Positions 7,768 through 14,383 of a DNA stretch of 16,991 bases are shown here, piece after piece; position 1 is the stretch's first letter, and the number at the start of each line of letters is the position of its first letter. The notes beneath the pieces were generated by a model. That model was not told where the DNA came from. It did no database searches and saw nothing but the letters and a program-made list of their open reading frames with translations. Both the position numbers and the translations under genes were made by a program. Source of the stretch: a bacterium (GTDB lineage: Bacteria; SZUA-182; SZUA-191); contig QIEW01000043.1 of NCBI GenBank assembly GCA_003230535.1, positions 1 through 16,991 of the forward strand. Reading direction: 5' to 3'.

Positions 7768-7962
7768 TGACCTTAATACGGTTCACTTAAGCCTAAAAAC
7801 GTTAGGAATAATCATTTAGTGTCATTCCCGCGAAAGCGGGAATCCATAGGTTTTTAACCAGGCTCCGGCTGGCGCCTACGCCCAGACGAGTCGGTCTGGA
7901 TTCCTGGTCAAGCCAGGAATGACAAAGATCATATGTCCTTAAGTGAATTGCAGTGACCTTAA
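7768..7962. repeat. MITE-like element with apparent 9-bp target-site duplication
   Basis: The perfect direct repeat TGACCTTAA occurs at 7768-7776 and 7954-7962. Immediately inside are terminal inverted repeats centred on TTCACTTAAG (7782-7791) and CTTAAGTGAA (7938-7947), which extend outwards with mismatches to about 15 bp. The interior is another GTCATTCC...GGAATGAC unit (7821-7923) with stems ATTCCCGC/GCGGGAAT and ATTCCTGG/CCAGGAAT, plus a third hairpin CCAGAC/GTCTGG (7882-7899). This is the expected structure of a non-autonomous transposable element. The rest of 7577-8006 shows nothing recognisable. Confidence 0.7.
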
Positions 7963-8006
7963 CCTGTACTTTTTTACTGCCTGGCTATAAAATGATTACC
8001 TTGAAG

Positions 8007-8312
8007 TCAATGAATCTGCTGGCTCTGAAGTGTAGGGGGTGTTTTTGGAGGGGAGGGGAGGGGGCCAAATTGCCGTTCATATTTCTCTATATTTTCTTTT
8101 AGCGCCAACAAGATCGCTTTGGCATCTTGAGGTGTGGTGATAATTCTGCTTTGGATACGCATTTTACCAGTCGGCAGAGAAAAACCAAAATCCAAAATAA
8201 ACTCCTTATGGGAATGAATGATGATTACTTGGTTGGCGTAAACTCCACCCTCAATCTCTTTGCTTATCTCTACCGATATTTGATGGGAAGTTGTTTTTTT
8301 TTGAACGGGCAA
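8007..8312 (-). CDS. DUF3467 family protein
   Basis: A 101-residue cytoplasmic protein of the widespread but functionally undefined DUF3467 family. The recognisable core runs from EGGVYANQVIIIHSHKEF, through LDFGF (40-44), SRIITTPQDAKAILLAL (55-71) and NIEKYERQFG (74-83), matching the family pattern of an ANxxxVxxSxxEFxLDF strand pair followed by a helix ending in YExxFG. A proline-rich tail follows (residues 84-94). Translation appears to begin at TTG 8312, because AAGGAG lies seven bases upstream and no ATG fits. A run of nine A residues in codons 4-7 is a potential slippage site. The upstream neighbour on the same strand is the HU/IHF-like gene, separated from it by a repeat element. Confidence 0.75.
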   Translation of the reverse strand: MPVQKKTTSHQISVEISKEIEGGVYANQVIIIHSHKEFILDFGFSLPTGKMRIQSRIITTPQDAKAILLALKENIEKYERQFGPLPSPPKTPPTLQSQQIH

Positions 8313-8467
8313 AACTTTACTCCTTATTATTCTCTAAATGGGGATTTTTGACCTTTTTCGGGAATTTTTTCTTATTAACTAACTTTAGATTATATCTTTC
8401 TGAAATATGATGGCCTCGTAACCGGCGCCTCCAAACCTTCGTGGATATACCCGCAGTTCCGAAAGTT

Positions 8468-8580
8468 GTCATTCCCACGAAAGTGGGAATCCATACCGAT
8501 TTTAACTATCTGAAAATACTGAATTCCCGTTTGCACGGGAATGACATGAACATCTGTTTTCTGACTTTTTACGAGTTCAT
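8468..8580. repeat. Second copy of the GTCATTCC / GACTTTTTACGAG element, opposite orientation
   Basis: This matches the reverse complement of the 7149-7283 element, including the internal segment TAACTATCTGAAAATACTG and the right end GACTTTTTACGAG (8563-8575). The other terminal repeat has decayed. The two stems are ATTCCCAC/GTGGGAAT (8471-8490) and ATTCCCGT/ACGGGAAT (8523-8542). The first differs from the other copies by a paired change that keeps the stem intact. It lies between the HU/IHF-like and DUF3467 genes, starting 15 bp past the HU stop. Confidence 0.75.
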
Positions 8581-8594
8581 TAAATATGACATGT

Positions 8595-8864
8595 TTACTT
8601 TATTATTTTTAAATACTTGCCAGGTTTAAAGTAAGGGACCTTTTTAGGAGGAACTTGGACCTGGATTCCTGTTTTTGGGTTGCGTCCCAGCCGTGCATTA
8701 CGTTGTTTTATCCGAAAGCTGCCAAAACCGCGGAGTTCCACTTTTTCCCCTCGAACTAAGCTTTCCGTTATACTCTTAAACACAGTGTCCAATATCAGGG
8801 CCACTTCCCGCTTGGGCAGATCCAACTCTTTTGCTATTTTGGAGATAAGCTCCCCTTTAACCAT
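8595..8864 (-). CDS. HU/IHF family DNA-bending protein
   Basis: An 89-residue nucleoid-associated protein of the HU/IHF fold, which dimerises and bends DNA in compaction, recombination and transcription control. The N-terminal half is two helices; GFGSF is at 46-50; the DNA-binding beta arm carries ARLGRNPKTG (57-66), with P63 as the intercalating proline. The ending VPYFKPGKYLK is typical. The KVPYFKPGK tail and the NPKTG arm fit IHF subunits as well as HU, and I cannot decide between them, so no symbol is given. ATG 8864 is preceded by AGGAGGGGAAGG. A near-consensus promoter sits about 70 bp upstream. Downstream, a repeat element separates it from the DUF3467 gene. Confidence 0.93.
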   Translation of the reverse strand: MVKGELISKIAKELDLPKREVALILDTVFKSITESLVRGEKVELRGFGSFRIKQRNARLGRNPKTGIQVQVPPKKVPYFKPGKYLKIIK

Positions 8865-8941
8865 TCTATACCTTCCCCTCCTACTATATAGTAATAAGTT
8901 AGTTTAAAATTGCTGCTTCGGTAATCTATACATTAAATATG

Positions 8942-8970
8942 ACTATAGGACATATGTTTTTTGATGTCAA
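8942..8970 (-). promoter_or_regulatory. Strong sigma70-type promoter of the HU/IHF-like gene
   Basis: On the minus strand a perfect TTGACA (8965-8970) and TATAGT (8942-8947) are separated by exactly 17 bp. The start would be near 8935, giving a leader of about 70 nt before ATG 8864. This is the best promoter match in the window and suits a highly expressed nucleoid protein. Confidence 0.7.
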
Positions 8971-9012
8971 TGTTTTTAAATAATTTTTCACAGATCAATT
9001 TTCATAGAACAT

Positions 9013-9040
9013 CATCCTTCTCCCTATTGGGAGAGGGATG
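9013..9040. repeat. Hairpin repeat, CATCCTTCTCCC type
   Basis: CATCCTTCTCCC and GGGAGAGGGATG pair around a TATT loop, with one wobble. It is related to the hairpin at 30-52. It lies between the 3' end of rho and the HU promoter; no T-run follows on either strand. Apart from this and the hairpins at 9101-9165, the stretch 8971-9212 shows nothing. Confidence 0.5.
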
Positions 9041-9100
9041 GGGTAAGTTTGAAAGCGGTTCGGTATTAGATTATCATTTTTTATGAAACATGCCAGAATA

Positions 9101-9165
9101 CCCCGTAGCTTGCTGCGGGGATAGGTCTCACGAGGCAACTTTCTTTATTACGATGGAAATCGTAA
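9101..9165. repeat. Two short hairpins downstream of rho
   Basis: CCCCGTAG-CTTG-CTGCGGGG (9101-9120) and TTACGAT-GGAA-ATCGTAA (9148-9165) are both clean stem-loops 48-112 bp past the rho stop. Neither is followed by a T-run on the minus strand, so they are not textbook intrinsic terminators. They may protect the 3' end of the rho message. The first resembles a dispersed palindromic repeat. Confidence 0.4.
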
Positions 9166-9212
9166 AGGATAGCAATATATTTTTCAGGGGGTTTTATTGG
9201 TGAAATTCTTCA

Positions 9213-10469
9213 TCAATTTGGGCTGCGGCTCAAAGAATCAAGAAATTCTGCATTAGATTTGCTCTTACGTACTTTTCCTATAAGAAGCTCCATTGCTTCT
9301 AAGGGATTCATCTGGGTCAATACTTTTCTCATTAACCATATGCGATTAAGCTCATTTTTATCCATAAGCAGTTCTTCTTTTCTAGTGCCTGAACGAGTAA
9401 TGTCTAAGGCAGGAAATATTCTTCGGTCGGCTAAGCGTCGGTCAAGATGAAGTTCCATGTTGCCGGTTCCCTTAAATTCCTCAAAGATTATGTCATCCAT
9501 ACGGCTCCCAGTATCAACTAATGCCGTTGCTACGATGGTAAGACTGCCGCCTTCCTGAATATTCCTGGCTGCGCCGAAAAAGCGCTTAGGTTTCTGTAAG
9601 GCATTCGAATCTAAACCTCCAGACAACACCTTACCGCTAGGGGGACTTACAGAATTATAGGCTCTGGCAAGACGCGTTATGCTATCTAGAAGAATTACTA
9701 CATCATGGTGATGCTCCACGAGCCTTTTTGCTTTTTCCATCACTATTTCAGCAACCTGAACATGCCTCTGCGCCGGTTCATCAAAGGTGGAACTAACCAC
9801 CTCGCTTTTGACTGAACGTTGCATATCCGTTACTTCCTCTGGTCGCTCATCAATAAGTAAAATTATTAATATTACCTCTGGATGATTGTTAGTAATACTA
9901 TTGGCAATAGCTTGAAGCAACATTGTTTTTCCACTTCGCGGCGGAGAGACAATTAATCCCCGTTGACCTTTACCAATTGGTGTAAGCAGATCCATAACCC
10001 TCATTTCCGTCCCCTGGGAATCTTTCTCCAACATTATCCGTTCTTCAGGGTAAAGCGGGGTAAGATTATCAAATAGAATTTTATCTTTTGCCATCTCTGG
10101 ATTTTCAAAATTGATGGCTTCAACCTTAAGTAGCGCAAAATACTTTTCGTTTTCTTTTGGCGGTCGCACCTGGCCGGAAACCGTATCGCCCGTTCGAAGA
10201 TCAAATCTTCTTATCTGTGAAGGTGACACATATATATCATCAGGCCCCGGCAAATAATTATACGTTGGCGTTCTTAAAAATCCAAAGCCCTCGGGAAGCG
10301 TTTCCAGCACGCCTTTAGAAAATATAAGTCCGTTTTTTTCTGTCTGAGCCTGTAATAGCTTAAATACAAGTTCCTGCTTTCTTAATCCACTTATCCCCGA
10401 TACACCTAACTCCTTAGCCAGTACGTTCAAGTCTGATATAGTCTTTTCTTTTAGTTCAGCTATGTTCAT
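9213..10469 (-). CDS. rho: Transcription termination factor Rho
   Basis: A hexameric RNA-dependent ATPase that loads on C-rich untranslated RNA and ends transcription. At 418 residues it is the usual size, without the long N-terminal insertions seen in some phyla. The N-terminal helical domain (about 1-45) leads to an OB-fold RNA-binding domain with GFGFLR (61-66). The ATPase core has the P-loop PPRSGKT (176-182), [12 protein letters not shown] (205-216) with the catalytic glutamate, Walker B VVILLD (257-262), the Q-loop around [17 protein letters not shown] (283-299), and the [21 protein letters not shown] segment (334-354). ATG 10469 is preceded by TTGAGGT with suitable spacing. The gene stands alone with a leader of about 240 nt, consistent with autogenous control, which is known for rho elsewhere. 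Confidence 0.97.
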   Translation of the reverse strand: MNIAELKEKTISDLNVLAKELGVSGISGLRKQELVFKLLQAQTEKNGLIFSKGVLETLPEGFGFLRTPTYNYLPGPDDIYVSPSQIRRFDLRTGDTVSGQVRPPKENEKYFALLKVEAINFENPEMAKDKILFDNLTPLYPEERIMLEKDSQGTEMRVMDLLTPIGKGQRGLIVSPPRSGKTMLLQAIANSITNNHPEVILIILLIDERPEEVTDMQRSVKSEVVSSTFDEPAQRHVQVAEIVMEKAKRLVEHHHDVVILLDSITRLARAYNSVSPPSGKVLSGGLDSNALQKPKRFFGAARNIQEGGSLTIVATALVDTGSRMDDIIFEEFKGTGNMELHLDRRLADRRIFPALDITRSGTRKEELLMDKNELNRIWLMRKVLTQMNPLEAMELLIGKVRKSKSNAEFLDSLSRSPN

Positions 10470-10715
10470 AAATTACCTCAACTATTTAAGTTTAAAACTG
10501 TAATACTACTATAGTAACCAATCAAAGTTTGGATTACGCTCTCAGCTTTTCGGTATAAAGCGGGAAGCATAACTCCTTAAGATTTAATTTTTTTCATACT
10601 AAGGATTCAAATGCCATTTAGCAATCAAATTGGATAGAATAACAGAAAAGTGTTTAAAGTATATTTTTTGATTTTTACTTGGTGAGCTGTTTGAAGTAGA
10701 AACTTCCAACAACTA

Positions 10716-10743
10716 ATTATACATATAAATTTTTTATTTTCAA
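10716..10743 (-). promoter_or_regulatory. Candidate rho promoter and long leader
   Basis: On the minus strand TTGAAA (10738-10743) and a perfect TATAAT (10716-10721) lie 16 bp apart in AT-rich DNA. A start near 10709 would give a leader of about 240 nt. Near its 5' end is a small hairpin, GAAGT-TTCT-ACTTC (10693-10706). A 10-bp palindrome, TACTATAGTA, lies about 40 bp before the start codon. Confidence 0.5.
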
Positions 10744-10766
10744 GTCAATTTTAATTTTTATCTAAG

Positions 10767-10872
10767 GAGCCTCTTACAAAAGTCTCCAAAATGTCATTCC
10801 CGAGTGATTTTATTGGGAATCCAGATTGCGTAAAATCAGCAACTTATAGATTCCCGCTTTCGCTGGAATGAC
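10767..10872. repeat. Degenerate GTCATTCC element joined to a fragment of the 3914-4043 element end
   Basis: GAGCCTCTTACAAAAGTC (10767-10784) repeats the left end of the 3914-4043 element with one mismatch. Nine bases later a GTCATTCC...GGAATGAC unit begins (10793-10872). Its left stem is reduced to ATTCCC/GGGAAT with a larger loop, and its right stem has one mismatch, so it is decaying. The junction suggests nested or successive insertions upstream of rho. Confidence 0.6.
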
Positions 10873-10975
10873 AATCTGAACCCATATGGGGTTGACCTGG
10901 GTTATTGCTGATTTCCATTTGTTTACATAATATACATTATCGGACGTTTAAATTTAGCGTGAACTCTCCACCTGT

Positions 10976-11003
10976 AGGCTTTAGGCTTCGGGCTTCATAT
11001 AAG
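10976..11003 (+). repeat. AGGCTTC heptad repeat, dispersed 28-bp copy 1
   Basis: Three tandem heptads, AGGCTTT, AGGCTTC and GGGCTTC (10976-10996), lie in a 28-bp stretch. It matches the reverse complement of 16764-16791 with three mismatches. Both copies lie in or near CCGCAGAGGACGC elements. Confidence 0.55.
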
Positions 11004-11247
11004 TTTGGGCCAGCGGTGTAATAATCCTTCCATCATTAAAAGTGATGGGTGGCAAGATTAAATCAGTATAATTGTGTCTCACCATATTTCCTGGTCTCAA
11101 TCATAGCGGTCATCGGCCATTCATAATAGTCAGTTACACATCTATCAATAATCTAAAATATGAAGTCATTAGACTTAAATCATGGCAATAAAGAAATAAC
11201 ATCTTTATTTATTCATTCTCTCTTCCAAACTGGAACCTGAATTATTC

Positions 11248-11409
11248 ACCGCAGAGGACGCAAAGAGCGCAGAGAATTCTTGAATTTATTTATTCGATTG
11301 TAAAAACCTTGTTCTCAGGGCAAGGTCATAGGGAAATGGCTATGCCCCCTAACGTTATAGTTGAGAAATAAATATTTTTCGTCTCCGTGTCCTCTGCGTC
11401 CTCAGCGGT
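11248..11409. repeat. CCGCAGAGGACGC inverted-repeat element, copy 1
   Basis: The left end ACCGCAGAGGACGCAAAGAG (11248-11267, continuing to 11275) is the imperfect reverse complement of the right end (11382-11409, ending CTCAGCGGT). The 106-bp interior has no coding capacity. A second element with the same ends and a different interior lies at 16667-16852. The ends consist of short CAGAG/GACGC units, and the form is that of a MITE-like dispersed repeat. Confidence 0.65.
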
Positions 11410-11473
11410 AAGTTTTCTTTTGTTTTTATGAATAAATCGGGGGGAAAAGAGATAAAATCGACTACTAATCCAG

Positions 11474-11501
11474 CCCCACCCTGCCCTACCCCACCCCACC
11501 C
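11474..11501 (-). other. G-quadruplex-capable tract
   Basis: The plus strand carries six C-runs of 3-4 bases separated by only 1-2 bases. The minus strand therefore reads as six G-runs with very short loops, a strong G-quadruplex pattern (i-motif on the other strand). It lies in the gene-free stretch between rho and the HAMP gene. An open frame crosses it, but the translation is low-complexity and unconvincing. Confidence 0.5.
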
Positions 11502-11586
11502 TACTCTATTCCCTTCCTACCTATTTTCAACTGGAACCAAACAGATAGTATCTGTAAACGTCCAAGACCTTTTCCTCTTTAGGGGT

Positions 11587-11730
11587 GTCCAAGTTATGGG
11601 GTTCGTTTTATAGAAGTACAAGTCCAGGTCAAAGGGGTTCACTTAGACGAAACCAGATATGTCCAGTTACAAGGGTTCATAAAATAAATATGCGTGTCCA
11701 GGCAAGGGGTGCGCTAGATAACTAGCTAAT
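11587..11730 (+). repeat. Cluster of degenerate direct repeats, GTCCAGGTnA...GGGGTTC
   Basis: Units begin at 11587, 11622, 11661 and 11696, with spacings of 35, 39 and 35 bp. Each starts GTCCA(A/G), and the first three continue with GTTA or GTCA and then GGGTTC; the last is more diverged. A fifth partial GTCCAAG lies at 11560. The tails differ in sequence and are AT-rich. The pattern resembles iterons or a protein-binding array more than CRISPR. Function is unknown. Confidence 0.45.
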
Positions 11731-12073
11731 AAATAAGGACTAAAATATGCTTATTTAAATTGCTGCTTAAGCGCTGCTACCCCCCTCCCCTGCCCCCTGA
11801 TTTTTTAAATTCACGCAGGCAATTAAGGCAAGTAGAGGAGTTAAGAAAAATGCTTGATAAATTAATTACATATATCATCAAAAACCTTGGTTTATCGTGT
11901 TTAGGGCTAACTGTATAGATTATAATGCGAAAATTTATACAGATTGTTTGTTGTCGACGCTGGTACTCCACGGTATACTTTATCTTAAAAAGAGACCTCC
12001 GGCTGTTGCGAACGACAAATCTCATTGTCAAACATTTTTTGCCTTTTGAAATAAACCGAGGACTTATTCTTCC

Positions 12074-12102
12074 GGATTATTCATAAATCCACGGTGAACA
12101 TT
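12074..12102 (-). repeat. Dispersed 29-bp repeat, copy 2
   Basis: This is the inverted copy of 92-120, with three mismatches and a shared core of ATTATTCATAAATCCACGG. It lies 166 bp upstream of the HAMP gene and 53 bp before the structured leader. Confidence 0.5.
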
Positions 12103-12154
12103 GATAATGTTATTTGGATACAGCTAGTTACAAGATAACGGTCAAAAAACAAAA

Positions 12155-12250
12155 TGGCTCATACAAATCGCCGAATACTCCCGCTATGGAAGCGACCAAC
12201 GGGAGCGTGTTATAAATCCCGAATTATTCGGGAGGAAGCCAACCGGGCGG
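12155..12250 (+). promoter_or_regulatory. Structured leader upstream of the HAMP gene, candidate regulatory RNA
   Basis: TGGCT (12155-12159) and AGCCA (12237-12241) can close a multibranch around two hairpins. One is CTCCCG/CGGGAG (12178-12205), with an inner TGG/CCA pair. The other is TCCCGAAT-T-ATTCGGGA (12217-12233), a perfect 17-bp palindrome. Two purine-rich segments resemble each other, GGAAGCGACCAACGGGAG and GAAGCCAACCGGGCGG. It ends about 17 bp before the start codon, next to the Shine-Dalgarno sequence. It does not match the c-di-GMP, cobalamin, SAM or ydaO riboswitch cores I know. Confidence 0.35.
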
Positions 12251-12267
12251 AACTATAGGGGGATAAA

Positions 12268-12867
12268 ATGGGGAATTCTAAATATCGTCATAAAAGGAGA
12301 AATTATTTACCCAAAAAAGGTCTCCAATGGCGACTTATCGGTAAAGTGGTCACGATGGTAGTTTTAGCTATGTCGATCTCAATCGGAGTAACCTGTCTCT
12401 TATATTATGATTTAAGTAATGTAGAATTTAAAGGTGACGTTCCGTTTTATTATGTTACTGAAGATGTCTCTGATAATCCCGAGAACGTCCCCACCGCCCT
12501 TGATATCTTGCTTCCCGGGTTATTGATTTCCGGCGCAATTATGGTTGTCATTACCATAACCGTCGGTATTTTCGCCAGTCATAAGGTTGCGGGCGCTATT
12601 TTTCACTTACAAAAATCTGTCAAAGAAATAGGCGATGGAAAATTTAATATGCCAGTGCGTTTGAGAAAAAAAGATGAGTTTCATGACTTAGCATCCGATA
12701 TTAATCAGACGGTAAGTAACATTTCAGCCAAGCTTAAGCAGCTAAAAACGGGGTTGAGAAAAATAAAATCCAACGCTTCTAACATGTCAGCTTCTACAGA
12801 AAAAGACACATTAATAAAGAGTGTGGACGAGACCGCAAACACGCTGGATTATTTTAATATTAATTAA
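12268..12867 (+). CDS. HAMP-only membrane protein (truncated chemoreceptor-like)
   Basis: A 199-residue inner-membrane protein. A basic N-terminus (KYRHKRRNYLPKKG) leads to helix 1 at about 24-47, an extracytoplasmic loop of only about 30 residues, and helix 2 at about 79-103. A HAMP domain follows (about 104-155), with HKVAGAIFHLQKSVKEIGDG and the conserved RLRKKDEFHDLA. The remaining 45 residues look like a short coiled coil. There is no methyl-accepting signalling tip, kinase, cyclase or other output domain, so it is not a complete chemoreceptor. It may be a signalling stub that relays to a partner. Start ATG 12268 has AGGGGG five bases upstream. The next gene begins 17 bp after its stop, indicating an operon, and a structured leader precedes it. 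Confidence 0.8.
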   Translation: MGNSKYRHKRRNYLPKKGLQWRLIGKVVTMVVLAMSISIGVTCLLYYDLSNVEFKGDVPFYYVTEDVSDNPENVPTALDILLPGLLISGAIMVVITITVGIFASHKVAGAIFHLQKSVKEIGDGKFNMPVRLRKKDEFHDLASDINQTVSNISAKLKQLKTGLRKIKSNASNMSASTEKDTLIKSVDETANTLDYFNIN

Positions 12868-12884
12868 TATCCAAGAGTAAATCT

Positions 12885-14324
12885 ATGAGCAGAACAAAAG
12901 TCTTCTCGTTAATGAATATATCCAGCCTGACAGCTGTTTTTTTAGTTTATGCTCTTGTATTTTCTCCACGATCTTTAGGCGCCCGAAAAAGTGATCTGAA
13001 ACAATTACAATCTCTATACAGGAAGGCTCTAAACGAGGAGGTGCGCACCCAAAGAATCACAATGCTGCGTCAACTGGTTGATTTGATAGCCAGAAAAATC
13101 GGAGGGAATGCCTCGCATCCCCAACTTTCGGATCTACTCTATTTATTAGCCTCATCCCATGAACAACTATGTGATTTTAAAAAAGCCACTACCTATTACA
13201 AGGAAGTAGCGGATCTGTTTCCTTTTAGCAAATATAAGAAAAGCTCCCGCTACAAAATAGACCTTATAAAAAAGGCCCAAAGCGGGGATAAAAAAATGGG
13301 CGTAGAACCGCTGAAATTATATTTAGAGCAAGAAAGACTGTCAATGCTGGCTAAATATGAAGAGGCTGTACTTAAATGTCGGGAGTTGTTAGAAAATTAC
13401 CCAAGAAGTGTATTAGTCGATAATACTCAGAATGTAATTGCCTATATCTATTTTAATTATATTAAAAACTATACCCAGGCCCGAAAAGAATACCAAAAGT
13501 TATTGGAAAAATATCCCCAAAGCTCCTTCAAGGATAATGCTCTATTCGGGATAGGCCGCTGTTACGAACGCCTAGAGCTTTATCAAAGCTCTATCGTCAT
13601 CTATCAATATCTTAAAGGAAAACACGAAACTTTGGGCTATGCCAGCACCAATTATTGGTCCAGGGTGTGGTTTACCAGAGCCGGGGATCGGATTGAAAAC
13701 ATCAGCTCTTACCTGGCATCTAATGAGGATGAACCATATATTCAGCATAGATTTAGGAAGATTAATCCCGGGGTAAAGGTATCGGGCAAAAGAGGTAAGG
13801 AGGATAAGACGCCTCAGGACATGAAAAGTTGGATTCGACCTCAGGAAGTTCGCTCAACAGTAAGTTCAATTAAGGGAAACAATCCTATTCTGGCGCTTAC
13901 CGACCCGGAAAAGGCCCGTATCTTGCGAATTTGGAATTATGTAATGGAAGAATATCAATACCAATACACCGCCTCTATGACGCCTGATTTTTGGCAATAT
14001 CCTCGGGAAACCATTGCGAAAAAACTTGGGGATTGTTGTGATTTAAGCATCTTATTAGCCTCGCTGTTAATTGCTGACGGGGCAAACCGGGACAATGTGA
14101 GAGTGATCTTAGGCCGGAACAAAAACGGCGAAAAGCATTCCTGGGTAAACGTGAGCTATCAAGGTAAATGGTATCTGCTGGAAACTTCCTGGCGCTATGG
14201 TGTCCAGGAGAACCTATATTTAGCAAAGCATGAAGGGAACACGCCGATTTATGGGTTTAATGATCAGGTCATTGAGCAAAACCCTGACGTCCCAGCCAAT
14301 GTTTTAACCGCTATCCTCAATTAA
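12885..14324 (+). CDS. Predicted exported TPR protein with transglutaminase-like domain
   Basis: A 479-residue protein with a likely signal sequence (hydrophobic at about 13-27, then SPRSLGA). Tetratricopeptide-like helical repeats span about 80-250, visible as SSHEQLCDFKKATTYYKEV, KYEEAVLKCRELLENYP and NYTQARKEYQKLLEKYP. The C-terminal domain (about 340-479) is transglutaminase-like: GDCCDLSILLASLL with the probable nucleophile C384 (C385 is adjacent), HSWVNV with H418, and LLETSW with E433 in the third triad position. Such domains may crosslink or cleave proteins, or be inactive peptide binders; the substrate is unknown. ATG 12885 has only a weak AAGAG site, so translation may be coupled to the HAMP gene 17 bp upstream. 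The predicted location is the periplasm, where it could meet the HAMP protein's short loop. Confidence 0.8.
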   Translation: MSRTKVFSLMNISSLTAVFLVYALVFSPRSLGARKSDLKQLQSLYRKALNEEVRTQRITMLRQLVDLIARKIGGNASHPQLSDLLYLLASSHEQLCDFKKATTYYKEVADLFPFSKYKKSSRYKIDLIKKAQSGDKKMGVEPLKLYLEQERLSMLAKYEEAVLKCRELLENYPRSVLVDNTQNVIAYIYFNYIKNYTQARKEYQKLLEKYPQSSFKDNALFGIGRCYERLELYQSSIVIYQYLKGKHETLGYASTNYWSRVWFTRAGDRIENISSYLASNEDEPYIQHRFRKINPGVKVSGKRGKEDKTPQDMKSWIRPQEVRSTVSSIKGNNPILALTDPEKARILRIWNYVMEEYQYQYTASMTPDFWQYPRETIAKKLGDCCDLSILLASLLIADGANRDNVRVILGRNKNGEKHSWVNVSYQGKWYLLETSWRYGVQENLYLAKHEGNTPIYGFNDQVIEQNPDVPANVLTAILN

Positions 14325-14383
14325 TTTAAACGTATAGGAATTTCCATTTTTATGTCCAATAAAACAAATAGATAAGTTTTTAT

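Noticed and set aside
8127-8629. Plus-strand frames across the DUF3467 gene and the repeat element
   Set aside because: One is antisense to DUF3467 and the other translates the GTCATTCC repeat. Neither has a start signal.
11428-11613. 61-residue open frame on the plus strand
   Set aside because: It is a translation of the C-rich tract into proline repeats and runs into the degenerate direct repeats. No ribosome site was seen.
11640-11700. tRNA gene suggested by GGGTTCA motifs
   Set aside because: No acceptor, D or anticodon stems can be built around them, and the motif recurs as part of the direct repeats.
11560-11730. CRISPR array
   Set aside because: The units are degenerate, only about 15-20 bp are shared, spacing is short and irregular, and no cas gene is present.
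11777-12031. 84-residue open frame on the minus strand in the rho-HAMP gap
   Set aside because: No ribosome site, a glycine/arginine ending from a G-rich tract, and no recognisable domain. It looks like chance coding in repeat-rich DNA.
12155-12267. c-di-GMP (GEMM) riboswitch before the HAMP gene
   Set aside because: The conserved GCAAA and GACGCAAAGCC elements are missing, so only a generic structured leader is claimed.
12885-14324. Classical secreted transglutaminase enzyme
   Set aside because: Only a short transglutaminase-like fold after TPRs is seen, with glutamate at the third triad position. Activity cannot be assumed.
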